DNA of 64,000 bases from Actinoplanes couchii (lineage in GTDB: Bacteria > Actinomycetota > Actinomycetes > Mycobacteriales > Micromonosporaceae), in assembly GCF_016862075.1 (NCBI RefSeq), contig NZ_BOMG01000097.1, positions 62,001-126,000 of the forward strand, read 5' to 3'. The translations under genes and the position numbers were made by a program. Below the pieces are notes generated by a model. That model saw only the letters and a list, made by a program, of their open reading frames with translations, was not told the DNA's origin and ran no database searches. Shown in pieces: positions 7,669 through 15,368 of this stretch (position 1 is its first letter; each line of letters starts with the position of its first letter).

Positions 7669-8616
7669 TCACCCCAACTCGCTCAGAACCCGATTCGTCC
7701 GGTTCGCCTGAACCGCCGCACGCTGCTGCTCCGCCGTCACCTCGATGTACGACTGCGACGTCGCCAGGGACGCATGCCCCAGCAACCGCATGATCTCCGA
7801 CGCGTTCGCCCCGTCCTCCGCCAGCCGCGTCGCGAACGTGTGCCGCAACGCATGCAACTGCGCACCCCGCGGCACCCGGTCACCGATCCCGGCCCGCCGG
7901 TAACACGAACTCACCAGGTACTGCAGACCACCGCGCCGCAACGCCGCACCCTGACGATCCACCAGCAGGGGAGCGGTCGACCCCACCCGCCCGAACCGGA
8001 ACCGCCGCGACTCCAGATACCGCACCACCGCCGCGTCCAGACCGTTCTCGATCGGCACCATCCGCGGCCGGCCACCCTTCCCGGCCACCTCCACCCGGCG
8101 CTCCCCGGGCCGCCCACTGATCGACCCCACCCGCAGTGCCAGCATCTCCGACAGCCGTAACCCCGCGCACAGGGCCAGCGCCAGCACCGCGACGTCCCGC
8201 TCCGGCCACGGATCACGCTGCGTGTCGTCCTTACGGCTCACCGCCCGTAACAACTCCTCAGGCGTGTCCTCACCCCGCAACGGCTTCGGGATCAGCGCCG
8301 TCGTCCGCGGCTTGTCCACCGCCGACATCGGATTACCGGGAATCACCTGCTCGGTGACGAGAAACGTGAAGAACGCATTCCACGACGACCAGGCCCGGGA
8401 CACGCTGGCGGGGGAGCGGGAACCCGCGAACCGCGCGAACGCCGACCGCAGGACCCGAGGGGAGAGGTCACTCACGGTGAGCGGCGCCGGTTCCAGTTGA
8501 GCGAGCACCAGCCGAAGATCACGACGGTACGCATCCAGAGTGTGCACCGACGGTTTCCGAGTGGCCCGAGCCGCCAGGAACTCGTCCACCAACTCGCTGA
8601 TCAACGCTTGCTGCAT
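7669..8616 (-). CDS. tyrosine recombinase, XerC/XerD size and layout
   Basis: A 315-residue protein from ATG 8616. An N-terminal SAM-like core-binding domain (residues 5-95) precedes the catalytic domain with every active residue in place: Arg154 (AGLRLSE), Lys180 (GKGGRPR), His255 and Arg258 (HALRHTF), His281 (LLGHAS) and the nucleophile Tyr290 (SQSY). It lacks the long arm-binding domain of most phage integrases. The start codon lies inside a 28-base symmetric Xer-type site, and two inverted repeats lie just upstream, so expression and recombination may be linked. Whether it is the house dimer-resolution enzyme or belongs to an element is open. A longer start at 8664 would read through the whole site. 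Confidence 0.92.
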   Translation of the reverse strand: MQQALISELVDEFLAARATRKPSVHTLDAYRRDLRLVLAQLEPAPLTVSDLSPRVLRSAFARFAGSRSPASVSRAWSSWNAFFTFLVTEQVIPGNPMSAVDKPRTTALIPKPLRGEDTPEELLRAVSRKDDTQRDPWPERDVAVLALALCAGLRLSEMLALRVGSISGRPGERRVEVAGKGGRPRMVPIENGLDAAVVRYLESRRFRFGRVGSTAPLLVDRQGAALRRGGLQYLVSSCYRRAGIGDRVPRGAQLHALRHTFATRLAEDGANASEIMRLLGHASLATSQSYIEVTAEQQRAAVQANRTNRVLSELG

Positions 8617-8635
8617 AAGGAATATTATGCAGCAA
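8608..8635. other. symmetric Xer-type recombination site (dif-like)
   Basis: TTGCTGCATAA (8608-8618), a six-base centre GGAATA, and TTATGCAGCAA (8625-8635). The two 11-base arms are perfect inverted repeats, and 11-6-11 is the exact layout of Xer sites. The inner halves GCATAA and TTATG equal those of the E. coli dif arms. It overlaps the first codon of the adjacent recombinase gene. Confidence 0.75.
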
Positions 8636-8668
8636 CTATCACCGTTTGTGCTGGTCCGACCCATGATC

Positions 8669-8734
8669 CATCAAACGCTTTGATGCTATAAGCACCGATT
8701 CACGGCAAAAATCAACGTCAAACGCCCGCTTTGA
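8669..8734. promoter_or_regulatory. two inverted repeats upstream of the recombinase gene
   Basis: CATCAAA-CGC-TTTGATG (8669-8685) is a perfect 7-base inverted repeat. A looser copy follows: TCAAA (8718-8722) and TTTGA (8730-8734) around CGCCCGC. Both share TCAAACGC and TTTGAT. They lie 53-118 bases before the recombinase start and could bind a repressor or serve as accessory sites for the recombinase. Confidence 0.5.
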
Positions 8735-9444
8735 TACGCCTACCCAGAGCCCCGTGACCCGCCGCATCACCCCGTCCCGCTCGTCGCGCCGCGCACTGCC
8801 TCCCAGGGAGGGGAGCCCCCGTCCCAGCCTCCCGATCGGAACCGTTTCCAGGGCTCGACGCCGCTCCGGCACATCGGGGACCAGGCGTTCAGGCTGAAGC
8901 CGGGACCGCGGCCGAGCGGAGGAGCGACCGAGCGGCAACCAGCCTTCAGTCAGGCCGGGACGCGGGGCGACCCGCAGCCAAGACCGTGTGGCAACGTCGT
9001 CCGGCCGGTCATCCCGCGGCGTCTCTTTGTGGACCGCTCCACGCCGCGTCGAAGTAGCAGCCGGACAACCCGCAGCAGATCACTCGTGCCGCGTCCCGCG
9101 AGCCGTGCACTCGAGGCAACTCCCGCCGTGATCACCCGCCCGCGCGCCCTCAAGGGCTTAGCAGGCGGCGTTCCGGCCACCCGCTGGCCACGACTCTCGC
9201 CAGCGGCCTTCTTTGTGATCATCTTCCGTCCGAGTCGGCTCCGGTGCGCCGGCCTGCTCATGGTGTCGCCGTTGTTGTGCCGCCCGGGCGGTCGTCGTGC
9301 ACGCCTGCTGAGCAAGGGCGCGACGGCGCCGGAGTTGCGAGCCGGGCGAGTGCCGGCAATTCCTCGGCCGGTCGTGTCGCATGCCCGCGAATGCGTGTTC
9401 AAGAGCGTCTTGGGGAGGGCCTTCCGGGTGCCCTCAAAAAGCTT
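8735..9444. other. gene-poor region between recombinase and dif-like site
   Basis: About 710 bases. Reading frames on both strands are Arg/Ser/Pro-rich without domain-like character, weak starts and no family likeness, so no gene is called. The sequence has lower compositional bias than its flanks. Only the inverted repeats at its left edge and the Xer-type site at its right edge stand out. Confidence 0.5.
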
Positions 9445-9472
9445 AGTTGACATAATCTATATTATCGACCTG
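9445..9472 (-). other. dif: candidate chromosomal dif site
   Basis: Read on the minus strand: CAGGTCGATAA (left arm, XerC side), TATAGA (centre) and TTATGTCAACT (XerD side). The XerD arm differs by one base from the B. subtilis arm TTATGTAAACT as I recall it, and the ends GATAA/TTATG are typical. The 28-base 11-6-11 layout is exact. It stands in AT-rich sequence inside gene-poor DNA. If right, the window covers the replication terminus. Confidence 0.75.
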
Positions 9473-9946
9473 GAAAATATCGTGCTGGCCAGGCGGTGAT
9501 CTGCTGAAAACGGCCCGAGTGCCAGACTCCGGCATCCAACGCCAGACGCAGCAGAAACGAGTCACCGAGACGTTCTCGCCGACGGAACTCGTGCGTCAGC
9601 GAAACCGTCCTGAGGCCGGGCGTGTAAGCGTCCAGAGCCGCCTGCCGTCGCTCCTGCCGTCCGCCGCGCAATTATCGTGCGAGACGGCTTCGTCGTCCCA
9701 GCCGCGCGTGAACCTGACCGGATCCAGCCGCCCGACCGAGTTCGTGGGCGCGCCGCTGAGCCGTGGCGACGTGCCGTCGCGGGATCATCGCTCCCCGCGC
9801 CTGGCCGGGGCTGCCACCCCGCAACCCCGAAGCGTCCCGAACCGCACGATGTAAAGCAATATGGCTAAGATGTCCGATTATCCCGTTCCGGTCGACTTCC
9901 GGCAGCCCGGCACGACGCGATTATGGGTCGCCTCTCCCCCGCAAGA
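9473..9946. other. gene-poor region right of the dif-like site
   Basis: No gene is supported. A minus-strand frame at 9462-9671 (69 codons) has a protein-like stretch (LRTVSLTHEFRRRERLGDSF) that could be a relic, but it has no clear start and no recognised family. Confidence 0.4.
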
Positions 9947-10027
9947 TCACGCGATGCCCTGCTCGGCGAGGCGGAGCGTGGCGGACACCTCGTCGTGCGG
10001 ATGGGCGTGGACGGCCAGGCTGGTCAT
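9947..10027 (-). pseudogene. 26-residue remnant of a PIG-L deacetylase N-terminus
   Basis: ATG at 10027 follows a very strong ribosome binding site (GGGGGAG) and opens MTSLAVHAHPHDEVSATLRL, ending after 26 residues. PIG-L/LmbE deacetylases begin with LAVHAHPDDE, the zinc-binding start of the family; here the first Asp of the HPDDE motif reads His. The rest of the 230-300 residue domain is absent. It begins 16 bases after the WD40 gene stop on the same strand, as the last member of a broken operon. Confidence 0.6.
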
Positions 10028-10043
10028 CGCCGCTCCCCCGGGT

Positions 10044-11000
10044 TCAGGGCAGCCGGTAGGTGTCGAAACCGGTTCCGGTGATGACCAGGATGCTCTCGCC
10101 ATCGGGGGCGGGCAGGGCGGTTCCGGGCTGGTCGCAGGCTTCGACGTCGCTCTCCGGGTACCCGGTGGCCGGGTCGGCGCGCACTACCGACGACCACCCC
10201 ATGGTGATGATCAGGCGGGCGCTGTCGGGGGTGAAGGCGACGTCCCGGGCGCGGTCGAAGTACTCGATGCGGGTGCTCTCCTGGGTGGTGAGGTCGACGG
10301 CGCGGGTCTGGCCGTCGGCGTCGATGGTGGCCAGGTGGAGGCCGTCGGGGCTGTAGGCGAGGGTGTCGATGCCTTCGCCGGAGACGGAGAACTCCTGGTC
10401 GAGGCTCCAGTCGGTGGTGTGCCAGGTGCGGAGTTGGTCGCTGTCTCCGCCGGTGGCGAGGCGGGTGCCGTCGGGGCTGAAGGTGAGGGTCCGTGCGGGG
10501 GTGGGGAGTTCGTGGATCTGCCGGCCGGTGCGGACGTCCCAGAGGTGGACGGTGCCGTCGCTGGTGGCCAGGAGTGTTCCGTCGGGGCTGAGGGCGGTGG
10601 CGGTGGCGGTGGCGGGGATGGTTTGTACGGTCGCTGCGGTTCGCGGGTCGGTCAGGACGATGGCCTGGTCGGTGGTGGTGACCATCAGCTGCCCACTGGG
10701 GGTGAATCGCGGGGTGGTGGTCGAGGTGGCCCCGAGTGTGCGTACCGGCGTTCCGGTCTGGGTGTCGTACAGGGTCATGGTGTCGTGGTTCAGGGCCTGC
10801 TGTCCGTCGGGGGTCAGTACCCAGGCGGTGGTGGTGCCGGTGGTCGCCGGGACGGTGGTGTCCGGGGTGTCGCACGAGCGTTCGCGTTCCGGTGCCGTGT
10901 CGGTGAAACCGGTGACGGCTGCGACGGCGACGGCTCCGGAGGTGCAGACCAGGGCGGAGGCGACGGCGGTGCCGATGATCGTTCGTGTGGTGCGTGCCAT
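10044..11000 (-). CDS. exported WD40-repeat protein
   Basis: ATG at 11000 gives 318 residues (the open frame extends to 11027). The N-terminus has MARTTRT and a hydrophobic segment to about residue 30, so it is exported or membrane-anchored. The rest is a run of WD40-type blades: TPDGQQALNHDTMTLYD, SPDGTLLATSDGTVHLWDV, SPDGTRLATGGDSDQLRTW, SPDGLHLATIDADGQT and TPDSARLIITMG. About six or seven blades would close a propeller. These usually bind proteins or ligands; the partner is unknown. It is divergent from the methyltransferase gene at 11108. Confidence 0.85.
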   Translation of the reverse strand: MARTTRTIIGTAVASALVCTSGAVAVAAVTGFTDTAPERERSCDTPDTTVPATTGTTTAWVLTPDGQQALNHDTMTLYDTQTGTPVRTLGATSTTTPRFTPSGQLMVTTTDQAIVLTDPRTAATVQTIPATATATALSPDGTLLATSDGTVHLWDVRTGRQIHELPTPARTLTFSPDGTRLATGGDSDQLRTWHTTDWSLDQEFSVSGEGIDTLAYSPDGLHLATIDADGQTRAVDLTTQESTRIEYFDRARDVAFTPDSARLIITMGWSSVVRADPATGYPESDVEACDQPGTALPAPDGESILVITGTGFDTYRLP

Positions 11001-11107
11001 CAGCGCGAGGATAGCGAGTGCTGTCATCCTGGGTGATCCGGGCGACGCGGATCGTGTACAAAGGACGGACAGTCAGGTCGGTCGATGCGCGCGGATCGGG
11101 GTCATGG

Positions 11108-11914
11108 ATGACGTCTGTCAGTGAAGAGTCGCAGGTTCCCCCCGGGTTGGATCCGAAGATTCCTCATTCGGCCCGGATGTACGACTGGTGGATCGGTGGG
11201 AAGGACAATTTCGCCGCCGACCGGGAGCTGGGTGACCGGTTCGCGCAGGCCATTCCGAGTATTCCGGCGATGGCGCGGGAGAACCGGGCGTTCATGCACC
11301 GGGTGGTGCGCTACCTGGCGGGGACGGCGGGGATCCGGCAGTTCCTGGACATCGGCACCGGGATTCCGACGCGGCCGAACGTGCACGAGATCGCGCAGAA
11401 GATCGCCCCGGAGACCCGGGTGGTGTACGTCGACAACGATCCGCTGGTGTTGTCGCATGCGCGGGCGTTGATGGTCGGGGATCCTGCGGGGTTGACGGCG
11501 TACATCGACGCGGATTTCACGAAGCCGGATCAGATACTGGCTGATGAGGATCTGCGGCGGGTGCTGAACCTGGACGAGCCGGTCGGGTTGCTGCTGATCG
11601 CGGTGCTGATGCTGGCGCGGGATGCGGACGATCCGTGGGCGGCGGTGCGGGCGTTGCTGGACGCGTTGCCGTCGGGCAGCTATGTGGCGATCACGCATCC
11701 GGGTCAGGATTTCGATCCGGCGGCGATGGCGGCGATCGTGGGTGCGGCGACGCAGGCGGGCATGGTGCTGGTGCCGCGGGTGCAGTCGGAGGTGGCGCGG
11801 TTCTTCGCGGACTGGGACCTCGTCGAGCCGGGTGTGGTGCCGGTGTCGACGTGGCATCCGGACAAGGAGCCGGGTGACGCGTTCTATTGGGCGGGTCTGG
11901 CCCGTAAGCCCTGA
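11108..11914 (+). CDS. SAM-dependent methyltransferase, DUF574/Methyltransf_19 family
   Basis: A 268-residue protein with the hallmarks of this actinobacterial family: IPHSARMYDWWIGGKDNFAA at residues 16-35, ENRAFMHRVVRYLA, the SAM-binding motif FLDIGTGIPTRPN, and VVYVDNDPLVLSHARAL. The family is abundant in Streptomyces and relatives and its substrates are unknown. ATG 11108 was chosen because homologous reading begins only after it; the frame is open back to 11018. It is divergent from the WD40 gene and followed by GrpB on the same strand. Confidence 0.9.
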   Translation: MTSVSEESQVPPGLDPKIPHSARMYDWWIGGKDNFAADRELGDRFAQAIPSIPAMARENRAFMHRVVRYLAGTAGIRQFLDIGTGIPTRPNVHEIAQKIAPETRVVYVDNDPLVLSHARALMVGDPAGLTAYIDADFTKPDQILADEDLRRVLNLDEPVGLLLIAVLMLARDADDPWAAVRALLDALPSGSYVAITHPGQDFDPAAMAAIVGAATQAGMVLVPRVQSEVARFFADWDLVEPGVVPVSTWHPDKEPGDAFYWAGLARKP

Positions 11915-11969
11915 TCCTGGATGGTGCCGTGGGTGCCGGCGCCCGAGGTTCCCGGTGGGTGGCACAGTG

Positions 11970-12548
11970 ATGGTCATCCGTGGAGAGTGGGTGGCGTCGG
12001 TGCTCGTGGATGCGTACGACGTGGGTTGGGTTCGCCGTGGGGAGGCGGTCGTCCGGGAGGTGGCCGGGGGGTTGGGTTCGCTGGCGGTCCGGGTGGAGCA
12101 CATCGGGAGTACGGCGGTGCCCGGGATGGCGGCGAAGCCGGTGTTCGACGTACAGGCAAGCGTGCTGGATCTTGATGTTGCCTTTGACGGGCCTCTCACC
12201 GGGCTGGGGTTCGAGCGGCTCCCTTACCAGCATGATCATGTGCCGGCGGGGTGTGGCGACTCCCCCGCGCTCTGGGTGAAACGGTTCTGGCTGCGGCGTG
12301 GCGACGGTGTGGAGCCGGTGAATCTGCACCTGCGGCTGGCCGGGTCGCCGAACGAGCGGTTGGCGTTGCTGTTCCGGGACTGGTTCCGGGCGCATCCGGC
12401 GGCGGTTCCGGCGTATGCGGCGTTCAAGTCGGTCCTGGCGGTGGCGGTCGACGGTGATCTGGACGCGTACACCGAGGTGAAGGATCCGGTGGTTGATCTG
12501 GTGGCGGTCGTGGCCGAGGAGTGGGCGGCGGCTACCGGGTGGGGTTGA
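11970..12548 (+). CDS. GrpB family protein (nucleotidyltransferase fold, UPF0157)
   Basis: A 192-residue protein. VEHIGSTAVPGMAAKPVFDV (residues 36-55) is the family signature and matches the GS...D pattern of the nucleotidyltransferase superfamily, with later VNLHLRLAGS and YTEVKDPVVDLV. The family has no settled reaction. The ATG at 11970 directly follows a GTG one codon earlier region and a GGTGGG sequence that could be the ribosome binding site. Its last 17 bases overlap the convergent gene at 12532. Confidence 0.87.
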   Translation: MVIRGEWVASVLVDAYDVGWVRRGEAVVREVAGGLGSLAVRVEHIGSTAVPGMAAKPVFDVQASVLDLDVAFDGPLTGLGFERLPYQHDHVPAGCGDSPALWVKRFWLRRGDGVEPVNLHLRLAGSPNERLALLFRDWFRAHPAAVPAYAAFKSVLAVAVDGDLDAYTEVKDPVVDLVAVVAEEWAAATGWG

Positions 12549-13227
12549 GGGTGTCCCCGGCGTAGGTGATCGGGTCGTCCGGGCGGGCCGGCCAGGTCTC
12601 CAGGCCGGGCGCGGCGAGGATCTCGGCGATGCAGGCGGCGGATGCGCCGATGTAGGTGCTCATCAGGTCGATGTCGGTGGCGACGCACCAGGCGCGGTCG
12701 TCGGGCCACCACAGGTTCGGGCTGTTCTGGAACGGTGCGAAGTCGGTGGAGACGGTGGCCGCGTCGGCCAGCGGTCCGTGCAGCAGCAGCATCGACCGGC
12801 CCGGCATGTCGAGGCGGGCGGTTCCTTTTTCCGGTACGGCGAGGGCGCCGGAGCCTTCCCATGCGGCGTAGTGGCAGCCGGCGGACGTGGTGTGCCGTTG
12901 CAGGACGGCGAGCAGCCGGGCGGCCTGGACGGCGGGCAGGGTTCCCTCGGAGGGTTCCTCGTCGTCCGGGCCGGTGATGCCGGGCCACTGCATCAGGGGG
13001 TGGGCGTGCCGGCCGTTGGTGGCGGCGACGGTGGCCCAGGTGAGGTCCTCGGCCGGGTGGAGCAGGCGGGCGTAGGCGTCGAATCCGGTGGGTAGCAGCG
13101 TCCCGGTGACGGTGTAGGTGGGGTGGCCGGCGTTGTCGTCCAGGCCGTTCATGATCCAGTCGCCGGCGCCGGTGTCCTCGGTGACCGGCCGGAGGCGCTG
13201 TAGTCCGTGTCGTTCCATGGTGATCAT
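12532..13227 (-). CDS. conserved actinobacterial hypothetical protein
   Basis: 231 residues from ATG 13227 (ATG 13218 is also possible). Recognisable stretches are TGAGDWIMNGLDD, LPTGFDAYARLLHPAEDLTW, HAAWEGSG-like YAAWEGSGALAVPEKG, and SPNLWWPDDRAWCVATDIDL. I have seen this pattern as an uncharacterised family in Streptomyces and Actinoplanes; no function is known to me. No signal peptide or membrane segment is seen. The frame stays open far upstream, but that part is a shadow of the DUF998 gene. Confidence 0.75.
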   Translation of the reverse strand: MITMERHGLQRLRPVTEDTGAGDWIMNGLDDNAGHPTYTVTGTLLPTGFDAYARLLHPAEDLTWATVAATNGRHAHPLMQWPGITGPDDEEPSEGTLPAVQAARLLAVLQRHTTSAGCHYAAWEGSGALAVPEKGTARLDMPGRSMLLLHGPLADAATVSTDFAPFQNSPNLWWPDDRAWCVATDIDLMSTYIGASAACIAEILAAPGLETWPARPDDPITYAGDTLNPTR

Positions 13228-13314
13228 TCTGGGTGGGGGGTACGGCTGGGTATACCGGGTTTCCGGGGTCCAGGCGTAGTGCCCGGCCGGGGTGGTCGCC
13301 GGTGTACTCGGGGC

Positions 13315-13935
13315 ATGAATCTGCGGTTTCGGGTGGGGGCGTGGTGCTGGACGGCGGCCGCTCCCCTGTTTCTGGTCGTGAACGTGGTCGTCGGGTGGAG
13401 GTGGCGGGATCCGGGGTTCAGCTGGGCGGTCCACAACGTCAGTGATCTGGGCAATGTGGGTTGCGGGGTGTGGGCGGGGCGTGCGGTCTGCTCTCCCTGG
13501 CATGCGGCGATGAACACCGGGATGCTGGTCACGGCCCTGTTGTTGCTGGCCGGGGCATTTTTGCTGACGCGGTACGCGTGGGACGGCAACCGTTGCGGGT
13601 TCGTCCTGCTGGTGCTCGCCGGTACGGGCCTGGGGGTGGCGGCGCTGTTCCCGGCGGATGTGAACGAGAACGCGCACGTGCAGGGCGCGGTCCTGCTGTT
13701 CATCGGCGGCAACGTGGGCCTGATCGTGACCGGCCTGTCCCGGCGGGCGCGCTATCGGCGTTCGGCTCTGGGGTTGGGGGTGCTGGGTCTGGTCGCGACG
13801 GTCCTGCACCTGGCCGGGGTGGGTCTGGGTCTGGGTGTCGGCGGCATGGAGCGGGTGGCGTTGGCCCCGCTGCTGGTGTGGACGTGCGTGGTGGGCACGC
13901 TGGTGGCTGTCACGCCCGCTGCTGATCCCGGATAG
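13315..13935 (+). CDS. DUF998 family membrane protein
   Basis: 206 residues with six hydrophobic segments. HNVSDLGNVGC after the first segment is the SxLG-type motif of DUF998, and CSPWHAAMNTGMLVTALLLL follows. The family is widespread in bacteria and archaea without an assigned role. ATG 13315 comes after a GGGG stretch. The genes on both sides point toward or away, so it is likely transcribed alone. Confidence 0.82.
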   Translation: MNLRFRVGAWCWTAAAPLFLVVNVVVGWRWRDPGFSWAVHNVSDLGNVGCGVWAGRAVCSPWHAAMNTGMLVTALLLLAGAFLLTRYAWDGNRCGFVLLVLAGTGLGVAALFPADVNENAHVQGAVLLFIGGNVGLIVTGLSRRARYRRSALGLGVLGLVATVLHLAGVGLGLGVGGMERVALAPLLVWTCVVGTLVAVTPAADPG

Positions 13936-14017
13936 GCCTGGGTCTTCTCGTGTGCGGCGATGGCGCGGTAGATGCTGGCTACGCTCGGGTTGCGGCCGCC
14001 TCGGGGAACAATGTGGC

Positions 14018-14190
14018 CGGCATGGCCACCATCGCTTCGAGCCCGGTTTCCCCGTATTTCTCTGCATCTCGCGCGGGCCGATGCAGATCTTCCTGTCGGA
14101 GCATCACGGAGATGCCCGGCCCGGCACGCTCCCACTTGACGGACCCGGACGGGAACCGTTTACGCGTCGGTAGCACTCGACGCCGATGAC
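14018..14190 (+). pseudogene. remnant of a VOC/bleomycin-resistance protein C-terminus
   Basis: One frame reads HRFEPGFPVFLCISRGPMQIFLSEHHGDARPGT in pieces (key residues SRGPMQIFLSEHHGD), the C-terminal strand of bleomycin-resistance type proteins. The next part, LTDPDGNRLRVG, is in another frame, so a deletion has shifted it. The N-terminal half is missing. No start codon serves the fragment. Confidence 0.6.
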
Positions 14191-14426
14191 TGGAGCTGGT
14201 CAGCCCCGGTTCGGTGGGCTGAGAGAACCGGGCTCCGGAGCTCGGCGTACACCGCTACGTCACGGGGGCCGTCCGGGAAACGGACGGCCCCGCGCAGCAC
14301 ACCCTCGAGAGTGAAGGCGAACCGCTCCGCCAGGCGACGGCTGCGGTCGTCGGTCTCTCTCAGGTCGTACGAAATGCAGGTCAGCGTGTTCGGGCGGGTG
14401 CCGGCCAGGCGGCGGTGGCGGCCCAC
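14160..14426 (-). pseudogene. remnant of a RimJ/RimL-type acetyltransferase C-terminus
   Basis: About 88 codons in which DRSRRLAERFAFTLEGVLRG and DVAVYAELR match the last third of ribosomal-protein-type GNAT acetyltransferases (S-R-x-A-E-R-x-G-F-x-x-EG-x-x-R). The acetyl-CoA binding part is gone: the NmrA gene ends at 14381, inside the fragment's 5' side. It faces the VOC remnant. Confidence 0.6.
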
Positions 14427-15352
14427 TGATCGAAGGTCAGCAGTGCGGGGTGGATGGCGCGCAGCCGGGTGAGATCGCGGTCTCGGGTGGTGATGTCACG
14501 TGTCTGCAGGAAGGCGCTCATCGCCGCGAGGTCGTGGCCCACCTCCGGGACGGAGGCGACGACGACCTCCAGCGGAAGGTTCCGGTACTCAGCGGGGATA
14601 CCGGTGTGCCGCTCGACTGTCCGGGCGATGTCCGCGCCGGAGAGACGGTCACCGACGACGGCGAGGTCGCGGGTGCCCCAGGACTGCCAGTTGGTGAACA
14701 TGTACGCGGCGAACCACCCGATGTCCGAGAGCGCGATCATCGGATAGTGGCCGTCGCCGAACGGCAAGACGAACGTGATGCCCTCGCGCCCGTCTGTGAG
14801 CCTTCCGGGGGTGGGTGCCAGGGCGGAGGTCAGGTTCTCGTAGTAAGGGGCGGTGGTGAGGATGGCGACGTGGTCGGTGAACCATCCGTCGTCCACCTGC
14901 CGCATCATCTCCTCGGCCCGCTGCAGGTTGATGGACGAGGCCACGGCCGCTTTGCCGTCGTAGTGCGGAACGGCGACGGTGCCGGCGGTCAGGGCCAGCG
15001 CGTCGTCCAGCGATGACCAGATGAACCGGCCGACGCGTTGCCGGTGTGCGCTGTCGAGGATCGCGCGGCCCAGCTCGTATTCGGCGACCGGACTGTTGGC
15101 GGCGAAGAAGTTGGTGTTGCAGAACACCGAGTCGACGGTGCCCATCAGGCCGTCCAGCCACGCGCTGTCGGTGAGTTCACCCTCGACGATCTCAACCGCC
15201 CCTGAGGTCTGCAGATGCCGCGCCCGGGTGCTCTGCGCGTCTCGGGTCGGGACCACCACCGACCGCCCGGGGATCCGGACGAGTTGCTCGACGACCGCGC
15301 GGCCCATCGCGCCGGTGCCACCGATCACCAGGGTTTTCTCGTTCTCGTTCAT
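14381..15352 (-). CDS. NmrA-like NAD(P)-binding protein
   Basis: 323 residues. The Rossmann start LVIGGTGAMGRAVVEQLV (residues 8-25) is the GxxGxxG type, followed by the NmrA pattern FIWSSLDDALALT, GHYPMIALSDIGWFAAYMF and LSGADIARTVERHTG. The typical YxxxK is absent, as in the NmrA branch, so it may be a redox sensor or a reductase of a quinone or isoflavone type. It is divergent from a TetR gene with paired operator-like repeats between them, so that regulator probably controls it. Confidence 0.87.
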   Translation of the reverse strand: MNENEKTLVIGGTGAMGRAVVEQLVRIPGRSVVVPTRDAQSTRARHLQTSGAVEIVEGELTDSAWLDGLMGTVDSVFCNTNFFAANSPVAEYELGRAILDSAHRQRVGRFIWSSLDDALALTAGTVAVPHYDGKAAVASSINLQRAEEMMRQVDDGWFTDHVAILTTAPYYENLTSALAPTPGRLTDGREGITFVLPFGDGHYPMIALSDIGWFAAYMFTNWQSWGTRDLAVVGDRLSGADIARTVERHTGIPAEYRNLPLEVVVASVPEVGHDLAAMSAFLQTRDITTRDRDLTRLRAIHPALLTFDQWAATAAWPAPARTR

Positions 15353-15368
15353 GGGTGCCCTTCGAAAA

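Noticed and set aside
7669..8616. Reading the recombinase as a prophage integrase
   Set aside because: No phage structural genes, tRNA target or long arm-binding domain are nearby; a Xer-type enzyme fits better.
9029..9499. Opposing frames of 156 and 167 codons in the gene-poor dif region
   Set aside because: Both are Arg/Ser/Ala-rich with no family likeness, and one runs through the dif-like site.
9861..11036. Long Gly/Val-rich plus-strand frame opposite the WD40 gene
   Set aside because: Composition mirrors the WD40 gene on the other strand; no domain or start signal.
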